Below are positions 30,701-41,700 of a DNA stretch of 64,000 nt, one piece after another. Under the pieces are notes generated by a model. That model was not told where the DNA came from and searched no databases. It saw nothing but the letters and a program-made list of their open reading frames with translations. Position 1 is the first letter of the stretch, and every line of letters starts with the position of its first letter. This DNA is from Mycteria americana (Eukaryota; Chordata; Aves; Ciconiiformes; Ciconiidae), in NCBI RefSeq assembly GCF_035582795.1, contig NC_134366.1, forward strand, positions 138,780,756-138,844,755. Direction: 5' to 3'. A program made the position numbers and the translations under genes.

Positions 30701-31400
30701 GAAGAAAAACTAGGAGACCTGAAAAAGACCCCAAAATGGCACTGCACAGAAAGTTAAAAGTGAGCAAGAGTCAGGATGTGGCCAAAACCCAGATCAATGA
30801 AGTTTGCAAAAAGCATCATTTTATAGAGCAGAAAGTTATTATTTCCCCTCTTCAGGGGGCTGGTTACTACTTGAGAATACGATTTCAGTTTGGGATTGCT
30901 GTTCCTGGGAGTATTTTTGTATTGGATTTGGCTCAGCTGATTAGAACCAATGTCATCAACTTCATAAAATAATGATAATTATCAAGACATGCCTTAAATA
31001 CCCAAACATATGCATGTTTCCCAAATGAAGGTACAGGATTGAACGGTGAAAGGTTTTCAAGGACATATATTTGTCTTTGGTACTTTCAAACAGCTCATAC
31101 CTGATTTTTTTTTTTTTAAGGTTGAGCTAGCATTAAAAGAAGTGCATAAATCATAAAAACTTCACACACTTTGAATACACCAAATAATGCAAATATTTAT
31201 ACACTATTCTGAAAGTTTAAGTACACAGAGAACTGAACTTGCAGTTTAAATTAATCTTCATTGCACTTTAATACACTATACAGTATCTTACAACTAAATA
31301 CAACCTTTAGTTAAAATATTTGTAATTTAAATGGATTTAACAGCAAAACTTGAAGCTTGTTAGTTATGAAGTGATAGATGACCTTAACTTCATATGGTGT
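27741..31400. other. Intergenic DNA between TRAM1 and LACTB2
   Basis: No exon recognised. Contains C-runs at 28,057-28,075 (interrupted by one A) and 29,323-29,334. A minus-strand frame at 29,598-29,248 (116 codons) has a hydrophobic first half, but its second half runs through the C-run as poly-glycine and I recognise no family, so I do not call it a gene. Confidence 0.6.
28057..28075. repeat. C-run interrupted by a single A
   Basis: Eleven C, one A, seven C. On the minus strand this is a G-run pair with G-quadruplex potential. It lies about 1 kb upstream of the TRAM1 start codon, just outside the CpG island. Confidence 0.9.
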
Positions 31401-31405
31401 GTAAT
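31401..31405. repeat. Left target-site duplication of the solo LTR
   Basis: GTAAT, identical to 31,951-31,955 on the other side of the LTR. A 5 bp duplication fits ERVL-type integration. Confidence 0.9.
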
Positions 31406-31950
31406 TGTCGTGGTTTAACCCCAGTCAGCAACTAAGCACCACGCAGCTGCTCGCTCACCCTCCCCGCCACCATGGGATGGGGGAAAGAATAGGAAAAAAA
31501 AAAAAAGTAAAACCCGAGGGTTGAGATAAAGACAATTTAATAGGACAGCAGAGGAAGAGAAGATAATAATAATGATAAAAGAATGTACAAAACAAGTGAT
31601 GCACAATGCAATTGCTCACCACCCACTGACTGATGCCCAGCCAGTCCCCGAGCAGCGATCGCTGCCCCCTGGCCAACTCCCCCCAGTTTATATACTGAGC
31701 GTGATGTCATATGGTATGGAATACCCCTTGGGCCAGTTTGGATCAACTATCCTGGCTGTGCCCCCTCCCAGCTTCTCGTGCCCCTGGCAGAGCATGGGAA
31801 GCTGAAAAGTCCTTGACCAGTGTAAGCACTGCTTAGCAACAACTAAAACATCAGTGTGTTGTCAACATTTTCCTCGTCCTAAATCCAGAACACAGCACTA
31901 TACCAGCTACTAGGAAGAAAATTAACTCTATCCCAGCCAAAATCAGTACA
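31406..31950 (-). mobile_element. Solo LTR of an avian ERVL-like endogenous retrovirus
   Basis: A 545 bp element that begins TGTCGTGG and ends CAGTACA on the plus strand, so both ends follow the TG...CA rule. It is bounded by a perfect 5 bp target duplication, GTAAT, at 31,401-31,405 and 31,951-31,955. It matches a LTR type I know to be common in bird genomes. The functional orientation is minus: read that way it starts TGTACTGATTTTGGCTGGG, has a TATATAAA box at 31,694-31,687 and an ATTAAA poly(A) signal at 31,541-31,536, an order that fits U3-R-U5. No internal gag, pol or env sequence is attached, so it arose by recombination between two LTRs. A family-level name would need a repeat library. 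Confidence 0.93.
31687..31694 (-). promoter_or_regulatory. TATA box of the solo LTR
   Basis: TATATAAA on the minus strand, about 257 bases into the LTR. It points towards TRAM1, whose start codon lies 4.7 kb downstream on the same strand. Whether it is used is unknown. Confidence 0.6.
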
Positions 31951-31955
31951 GTAAT
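31951..31955. repeat. Right target-site duplication of the solo LTR
   Basis: GTAAT, identical to 31,401-31,405. Confidence 0.9.
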
Positions 31956-32640
31956 ACCTATCTCAATTTATACAGCTTTTTAATCACATTCTTGCAGAAT
32001 CTTATAAGGAATTTAAGAGTCTGCTCCAACTCTTTGCATTTTTTGACACTGATTAGTTAAAATTAATGAATCCTTTGAATGAATTCCATAGAAACGGTGT
32101 TTCCACCAGAAAACAGAGAAGTCTGGAATTACTTTCAGAGTTTCTTAAAACCTATTGCAGTGAGCAACCAGCAAAGATATGCACAGGCAGCTAAATTAGA
32201 AAAGGAATATAAACCCCAGTATTTATATCTGTTAACAAAAATAACTTGGTTTTTAGAATGTACAGATAATTTACTAGAAAATCGCTTTTTGAAAATCACA
32301 AGCAAATGAAAACAGGTTTAGAATAACATCTTTTCTATTCTTTTTACTAGAGTTTTATATATATATGATTTACGAAGTTTATAATATTGCTTTATAATAT
32401 TGTAATATTAAGTTTATAAGACCTCGCTATTTGTCTTCTGCCACCAGTGATAAAGCTGGGTATTTTATAACAGGGGTAACATTAATTTCTTCACACCCAT
32501 TCCATTTCATTAACTCAGTACCTATCGTTATTTTTAAAATTCCCATGAAGTAGAATATGAAAAACATTAGTTAACTGACTGTAACATTGCTTTAAAATGG
32601 TGTTACCACTGTTTTAAAAAAAAAGAAAGAAGAATCATTT
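31956..32640. other. AT-rich DNA between the solo LTR and the LACTB2 3' end
   Basis: No gene or transposon recognised. Includes a local AT-rich repeat at about 32,365-32,415 with repeated TTTATAATATTG and TAATATTAAG-type units. If LACTB2 uses a more distal poly(A) site, part of this is its 3' UTR. Confidence 0.6.
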
Positions 32641-32646
32641 TTTATT
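32641..32646 (-). terminator. Candidate LACTB2 poly(A) signal
   Basis: AATAAA on the minus strand, 85 bases after the LACTB2 stop codon. It is the first canonical signal, which would give a very short 3' UTR; longer forms cannot be excluded. Confidence 0.5.
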
Positions 32647-32730
32647 TTACATATTGTCTGAGCTCATCATTATATTTTTTCATGCAGCAACTGTGCAGAT
32701 CAAAAATATTGTTGAGCAATCTTGCGTTAC

Positions 32731-32774
32731 TTATAAATTGTTTCTCCATCTGAAGTTGGGAGATGCCTCATGTA
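32731..32774 (-). CDS. LACTB2: LACTB2 coding exon 7 (residues 274-287 and stop)
   Basis: 44 bases after a strong acceptor: a T-run followed by AACAG. With the base left by exon 6 it reads [14 protein letters not shown] and TAA. This aligns over its whole length with the human end (conserved P, W and final L with basic residues around W), although individual residues have diverged. Confidence 0.9.
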
Positions 32775-35700
32775 CTGTTAAAAAAAAAAGACCAAATCAG
32801 TCACAAATTAATACTTAGATGCTATATATAAACATTAGACTATCTCAAACTTAACGTGTACCTGCATATGTATGTCTGTACATGTCATTTTTTATTAAAA
32901 CTATTAGAATAGTTTCCTTCAGGCCAGTGTTGAGTTTTAATGGAAGGTGATAAACATCAACTGTTCCACAATGTAACCCAGCAGTATAAAGAATGATTAA
33001 TAAAAAAGGGTTTAATAAACCTACAGTTATTTAAAGTTCAGAATATTAAAATTTCTATATACTAAGAAATCCGAGGTAGCAGAGCACTTGTTGCACTTTT
33101 TGAAATTTATGAACTTTAGAGAAAAAAAAAAATCTGTGCTGCTAAATTAAGAACAGTCAAATTATTCTGATCTCTTCATCAGCTGTGTTTTAAAAATGTG
33201 AAACAACGACCACAATATTTAGATCCAAACATGGGAGAAAGCTTACATGCGCATATTGTGCCATGCTCCTGTATACAAGACATTGTTTTTCTGTTTAAAG
33301 TGAGAAAAGCAAATCTGTAAAGGCAGTATCACTCCTAACTGAAGTTATAAAAGTTAGGTACCAACTCAAACTGCAAGCCGTAGAATGAAGTGGTGAATTA
33401 ATGACTGCAGCAGACAGCATATGGCCATGATTTGCATGGAGTAGCTCTCTTGTAACATTGTAATATGCCCGTCACATTCATTACCGATACTGACAACATG
33501 TTTCTTTGGAAAAATATTTTGTGAAAATTAAGCAGACAGTGTTATGACTGCAACTCAAGTCTTCCATAATGAGAACAAAACTTGAAATTCTGCAACTCAG
33601 ACTATGTGGAAAGGGCATCATATCAAAACCAAATGAACAAGTAACATGAGTATGCAAGCATTTGTATGCTACATGCTCAGAACCAACAGAATCAATTTTC
33701 CTTAACAGATGTCCTTGATTTGAATTGAAAAACTGACAAAGGTCACATGATATTAAGTGTTTATCATGGATCTGGGTCTAAGCTTGTATTTAAAAACTTA
33801 ACAATTGTTTCCACACTGCAGAGATCAGCACAGAAAAACCCCAAGTGTTCTGATGAGATTGCTTCCCCCCTTCTCTGTGAGCACAAATTGAAGATTAAAA
33901 TACAAAACAAAACAAAATACTTTAAAGGACACTTCTTGTGCTTCGTGGAAAGCAGAAGCACACAGCTGAATCAAGGACCTCCAACTGGAGTAGAAGAGTC
34001 ACAACAATTCTTCTGATTAGTATCTCCTCTAGTTATCTAAACTTTCTAATAATTTCAAGCAGTTGCTACTTTGTGAACAGGTAGCTGACTGAAGCTCCAT
34101 ATCTGCTGTCTCTTGAAAATTCAAAGGTGATTTCTGGGGAAAGGTGAGCTATTTTTGTCCAGTAAGCATGAAAAGTGTGTTTTGGGGGGGAACCACAAAA
34201 AACCCCCAACAAAAAACGTGGCTTAAGAGATGAAAGTCACTAGCTTACTCAGACAAATTAGTTCCTGCACACCTAAGATGGCACAGTTTTCTGTAGGGAA
34301 GACTGCAAGTCTACCTTTAAAGAGAAAGTTAATTTATCCACTACTTCATCTAAACAGAAAATGCTGTTGCTTGAGCTACTTTGGCCGTGAAAGGGAAGGG
34401 ATAAATAGTCAACAGCATCCAATACCCCAGAGGCATCTTGTGGAGCCAAACTGGATAAACGTGTAGGTCAATAATGTATGTTAATAACCAAGAATTGAGA
34501 TCACATTTAAAAGCTGGTGCAGTTAAGTATCACGTTGGTAAGCTTCCATGGCATTCTGCACAAAATATGCTTAAAGACATCATTTTCTGAGCTTCGGTAA
34601 TGACTGTATTCACGTGACTGTAGCCTATTTTCTTTGAATTACAAAAATTAAATCTCAGTTGCTGAAACAATTAGTACCTAGTAGCTGATTTATCATTAAA
34701 ATAAACAGAAGGTCTAACTTGGAAAAAATACACTAATTTGATGTTGTTATTCAGGTTGGTAATGCTGAAAATTTGAAACAGTTTTAAATATTCATGTAAT
34801 TATTTACTTATAAGTAGACAGTCCTGGGTGCAGTCATATAATGTACAGAAAGAAATATTTTCCTTGGCTTCTGGCTGAATAACATTTCCAAATGCGCATG
34901 CCATTACAGAAACAGAATACTTCACTTTGTTCACTAAAAGTAAAGGCAAAATGTAAAACCAGTAAACTATAGTTGCTCTACTTAAGTACTGTACTAATCA
35001 GAAATTGTAAAAATTTACACTGTGTGATTGTAACCATCTCTAGAACACATATATACAACATTACACATTTAGGAAAGGCAGAAACCTAAAATGTAATCCC
35101 ATAAAATGCTATGTACATGCATATTTAGATATGAATTTCAGGAAATACACAAAGGTATAAATGCTAGCATTATGAATGTATCCCGTGGTATGTTTTAAAT
35201 CAAAATTTAAAGGTATATGCATTGCAGTAATCTGTGCTCTAAGCACGTCACAAATACTTTATAAAATATTTTCTAAAAGTTTGGAAATACTGTATAACCA
35301 TAGGCTTTTTGTATCTAATCCTACTTCAAATTGTCTGAAGGACAGCTACTACAACTAATTGCAAGTTTTTTTTCCCCAGGAAACAATGTACTAAAATATA
35401 ATGAGAAACAGTACATAGAAAATCAAAATTAAAATGACCCTCCTTCCACCCCTCCATCCACAACTTACACACTCTTCCTTCTTTTTCCAACTTCTTCAAG
35501 TGGACTAGGAGGTTTCTTTCTGCTGCTAGAAGTAAATTTTCAGGGATGTCCTAATGGGAACACAAATATGCATTCTGTATTTGTTTAAATATCTCCCAAT
35601 TATTTTTTCAATATACAGAACTCACAGTTTATTAACATAGATTTTCCCCTTCTGAATTGCCTTGTTGAACATTCAGTCAGTTATATAATGACAACAAACT

Positions 35701-38700
35701 GAAATGAGTAAATCAATTTTACACCAGTTGCACTAGTAGCCTAGTAACACATTTTTGTTTACTTTGCTTGCTTTTTTCATTTGTATTATGCAAACTTCGG
35801 CCAACACTAAGAAGACTGTGCTCTTCTAAGCTCGGTCTGCACTGGGTTGTCAGTGTAGCTGAGCATTTTTAAAGACAAATTTAAAGATGCGTTTCTCCAC
35901 AGATACCTATCACTTCTATTCCATGACAATATTTGCATGGGTTTAAATATCCTTTAACAATTAGTATCTGTAAATGAGTAAACAATTTAAAAATACAATA
36001 GCTTTAGGAGGACAAAACGTCTCTTAAAATTTTCCAATGCTCATTAGGTAAAACCCAGTAACATTTCTCAAAATCCCCCTCTCCAGCACTATCTTCCTAA
36101 AAGTAAAGCCTTCTTTTTGAAAATTAAAAAGTTCTTCTCCAAATAACATGAGCCTGGCAGGAAAATTCACTAGAAAACTAGTTCAATAAATTGTGAATCT
36201 TTAAGAAGCTTTGAAAGATTACACTTTTTTTTTTTTTTAAATGAAAGCTTTAGTAGTACTGAAAAAATTCTTATATAGTGACAGGACAAGTGGTTTGTGA
36301 TTTACAGAAACATGTGAATGGCTGTATACTTAAAAACTGTAGTTATTCAGGCAGGAAAGCTACAGGAGCTAAACAGCCACAGGTACACCAGCATCACAAA
36401 ATGTTCAATGTGACGTAGTCATTCTTTTGGAAACTGGGGATCAGCAGAACCATGAAAAATGAGTTGTGAAGCTGTTACAGACCTGTTCACAAACCACAGC
36501 CATGGGCAACTTCAACATCTTCCTCCTCTTTTATCTCTACCTGCTAGGAGGGGTAACCCCCATACCACATGTACAAATTACTGAGGTTACATGAAGAATG
36601 ATGAAGTAAAAAAAAAGTACTCTTACGCCTGTCTAATGACACACGCAAGCTACGGATATTTCTCAGTGCAATATCCATTTCTGTGAAACTGCAGTTCACC
36701 TGTACCCTCCTGCAGACTGATAAATCAGGAACTAGAAGTTCTAGCCAATCTTTCAGGAGACTCCAAACACACTTTGACAAACCAAAAATTAACAGTCATG
36801 TTATACTTTTCACTTAAAACCATGCACTACAACTTTATTTTTGCTTCGTCCTATGAAACGGTGCTTAGGACCATCTAGATAGTGAAAGAAGAAGTTTGCA
36901 AGAATCATCTGGGCCCCACTCCAATGAACTGCTCAAACAATACAGTTTAAATGCACAGTCATATATGAATTCTGAACAAGCTGAAATATTTTCTCTCCCC
37001 CTCCCCCCCCTTTAAAAGCCACCATGGTCTTCACTCAAATACTTAAACTGTTACATACAATTTTATGAACATAACCTCAATTTTCTTTAGTTTGATCTAA
37101 AAACTTTTAATCAACAATTACCTTGTATACTATCCTTACAAGCTCTGAGGATGTAAATGATTTTCCAGCATTCTTCTGGAAAACATTTAGAATTTGTTGT
37201 TCACGTGCAATTCGGTGAGAAATGTAGCCTTGGATTCTAGCATTTGCATCACGTACTACTGGGCCATGACCTAAATCAAAACACACATACCAGAGTGCTA
37301 TTACTTAAATTTGGAATTAAGTATGCTATTATATTGAATAATTATTGAATAAATATTATCAATATCATATTGAATGCTATATATTGAATAATCAAATCAT
37401 TCTTATGTAAACTCTGGTAGACTTAAAAGTTGTAAGAAGGGAGCAGCACCTGTACATACCACCCTGTCAGAGTATCCTTGATGTTAAATTGTATGACACT
37501 CTTTGCATATTTTGGGGGGATTTTTTTTGCATATAAATAGGCCAAAATTAAGTTTGAATGTCTGCATCACAGTCTGCAATTGAAAAGCGTTAAGATGGAA
37601 AGGAAGAATTAGGATCTGAAAAGTCTGAACGGGGAAAGGGAATACTTCAGATGGAATATGGCAAGCAAGGAAAGACTACTTTAGGCTATTTAAAAAAAAA
37701 AAAAAAAGGAAAGGAGTTCACTGCTGAACAGGTTTGAAAGATGAGATTCAGATTATTATATTACCTCTGTCTGCCTGTCTCACTCTCCCCAAAGGATATT
37801 GATACTGATGATTTAAACTGATACTGGTCTTTGAACAGTAGTGGCTGAGGCAAAGGACTCATGTACTACTGTCCTGTTGTGGGGCTATCTAGCAAACACA
37901 GAGGTGAGACAACTAACATCTTTAATTGTGACAGATAAATTTTCCAGGACAGCTCTTCAAAACTCAATCACACACTGTACTTTATTCCCCACAGAACACA
38001 CTTTCATAAGTATGATCAAAAAAATTAATAGCAGACAAATCAGTGAGCCAATCTGAATGTGTCAGGGTAGGAATAAGCAATGCACAAGGAAGGTTATATG
38101 TGGATCATTTTATGTCTGGCTGGTTAATAAACAAATAACACATTTTTTCCTGGACTTATTGTGGCAGATGAGAAGTGTTCAACTTACTGAAAGGTCTTTG
38201 AATCAAATTAGAAAAAGGCTTAATTGGTAAAGCACTAACATTTGTGGAAAAATCAAATACTGCCTCATGATACACTAAAATGACAGATGAAATGAAAATA
38301 TTTTTCGGACATCAGAGTTACATGCACAGAAATTAAACAATGTTTTACCTACAGAGAAATTTACTTGCATAAAGATTTGTCACATGCTTTTTATAGCAAG
38401 GTTTCCTGTTTCTTTGCCTGTATACCTCACCTGAAGTAGCAGCAGCAACTTCCAGCTCTACCAGTCTAAATGCCAAGTAATTTATAAAATGAGTAGAACA
38501 GAAACTACTGCAAAAAAGATAGCTTTCTTTTAGAAGTTATTGGGTATCATCCAAAATACATAGTATCTTTTGAGGTTCTCTGACTATTTTTAAAAAATCA
38601 TCATATTCTTTACTTGTACTTTTGGGTTAACTGACTAAATGTTTTTTTTAATTTTAAGGCTTTTTAAATTAGAGGTTATTTTGCCTGAGGACAGGCAGCT

Positions 38701-41700
38701 TACAGAAAAAGAGCAACTAATTTTTCATGCTTTCAATATCTGTGAAATAAAAAAGTGTCAAAGGAACCTATCCTTCAGCAAGTCAAAATATTTATACATA
38801 TCTCAACTTATGCACTCACTTCAGCAGATCTGAAATTACTAAATATACATTGAAGTTTACATTGTGTAAAGATAGTATTATAAATAAAAGATATGTAACA
38901 CAGAAATATAAAACTATACTGTCATATGCACATATATTTCATGATTTCAAACATATTTAATCTGAAGCTATTGTTCCTTACAAAATAAATTACAAATATA
39001 ACAGTACCTCTAGTAAATATGTTGCCATTTATAAAAGCAAAAGTTTAAATTTAGAAAAAACACATTAAGATATACAGAGCAGAGACCATAATGGTAACTG
39101 TCCATTCTCTTGCATTCTCTAATGACAGAGGTCACATTAAAGTATTTAAATTTAAGGCCTGCACATGGAATCCCAAGGCAGTCTTAAAACCAGTCCCTGC
39201 TCTTCCAACTGATTTAATTGACTTAGACTACAAGACCAATGTGAGTACCTGGAATGGAACCCACATTTTGCAAAGTTAAAGGCATTTCATATCCATTACA
39301 TCATCTGATCCATAGCCATTGTGTATGCATATACATACATTAAAATGATGTCAGAAAGGTTGGAACTAAATCCAGATGTGGATCTTTCCCATCCATAATT
39401 TTTCAGGGACAACACCACAGTTAACTTCACCAATAAGTAAACTAATATCTGCATAAATGTAAAATGTTTCTGAGCATGTGAAATAGACCTCTCAAAATAT
39501 GTCCGTCTTTCCAATAATTCAGACTTTATATCAGACAGCTTTGTATTATTTCAGACCTCCGTATAGTCCAGACGATCAGAAACAGTAAGTTTTTATTCTC
39601 ATAACACCCTGTGAAGTAATATAGATTCTCTTACTTTACACATGAGAAATTAAAGCACAAAGGATAAAATTGAAGAAAATAATTGGCTCATGAAATCTTG
39701 CACAGATTCCTAACTCCAGTACTATTTTTTTCTATATTATCAAGGAACATCGTTTATTACTACAGGATGGGGAGCCCTCTGCTGACTAAAACACCCTTTT
39801 CTGGTCTCAAGGATTCTCATCAACCATTGGCTGTAAATAGACTGTCACGAGTATTCTGCCCAAAGTCACTTCCACATTAAATTAAAAAAGAAACATGGAA
39901 GGAGAAGGATTGGCAAAATTCAGCTGCTCACACCTAGCCAGCAGTCAGCTTGTTACAAAAATTCATACTCCCCTACATCTAATTCTGAGGCTACATGAGT
40001 GCTAAGGCATGGATGGGGAACAGAGAAACAGTTCAACAATTATGAAGACCTAAAACCGCAATAAAGTCAAAGTACTGAGCTTATATAGAATGTATTGGTA
40101 AAGCAAACTACCTTCTGCTATAGTTACCATTTTACTGTAGTACATACCAATAGTATAAACAATCATTCTGACTGGGCAATAGTTATCTTTTAAGCAATTG
40201 CACACACACTTTGTGCTGTATGGATAAAAAAAGAAAGTTAGTTTGAAACCATCTCAATACTTAGCTACTCGTCACTGAAAATGCAGAATATCCAACTGGC
40301 TTCCTAATTGCAAGTACAGAATGAACATACTTACAACAGGGTAGCAAACAGTTACAGATAAATGGGACAAACATTCGACCTTGGTGAATGCGTGATCTAG
40401 ATAAATAATGATTAAGGAGAGAGTGAAATACAACAGATAAAATTGATAAACCCAATAGAATTTGGCATATATGGGGTTTTGGAAGGCAGAAATTCAACCA
40501 GAGGAACAGACTGTGTTTTGTAGGTATTTAAGAAAGAAAGCAGAACATTTGATTGATCAATAGGTTGAGATTCTAGAGGCTAAAATATTCTTAGTTTTAG
40601 AGTAGTTAGTTTCGGCTTAACTACTAGTTACTAGTAGTTAAGTAAACTAACTACTAGTAGTTAGTTTATTGGCTTAACTACTTAGTTTTACAGTAGTTAA
40701 GCCAATAACTATGAGCAAGTCACTATTTCTATCTATGGCAGCCTCCACATCCATGGAATATATATAATGCTATTTTTCTTAAATAGCATTTTTATGCTTA
40801 GATCTCAAAGCACTTAAAGAACACCTACTTCAAAAGAAGCATATTTTAAGACTGAACACAGAAGAGATTTGGTTATTAGGCTAAACATAGACGGTTAATG
40901 GAGGAAGAGAGAACTGAGAATGTAGATGCAGTCACTCAGAATGACAAGTTGAAGAAGATGAAACAGAAGTAGTCAGAAAAAATCCTGAGATGTAGCTCTG
41001 AAAAAAGCAAATGAGGAGCTTAAACCTTAGTTACATAATGAATTCTTAAAATCCAGTCTTGTCAAATAGACACACGGTTTATATGAAAAGTAAATGCATT
41101 CCCAAGGTATGGGGGAGATAGAGGAAAAAAATTAAAGCAGTGTCATAGACTGAATGAATCAGCAACTTATTTTTAGAATGTGATGTTTGTCCTCTTGGCT
41201 CTTGTTCAAATTTAAGCTAAGTCATTAACTAAGACAACCATTTGAGAGTTCTGCAGCTTTCCAAGGTGAATTTGTGATTAATCTGTGCTGCAAAGGACAG
41301 ACATCTCTCTCAAAAAACATTACTACGTTACTCACATTGGCAGTGTACGTGGGGATGCAAAGGACCAAAAGAACAACTATTATTTTTTCTTCCAGGGTAA
41401 CATTAAGGCATGTGGATAGAGTAATAGAAGAAAACCAAATTTGCTATATAATTCCAACAGTGAAAGATTCTGGCCTCTGTAGGCTTTGGGCACAGGAGCA
41501 CAAGATTCACCCTCAAACGGAGAGATCTCAGGAAGGAAAGATTATCTATCACTGAAAAGTTTTCAAGTCTTGCAAACAACCATGCCATAAAGTCATCTTA
41601 GCTTAGCACTGGACATATATTAAGTAATTAACTTGAATTGTTATATTAGTAATGGTGCTTGATTGCAACACCTCAAATCCTTAGAGGAGGTATTTAAATA

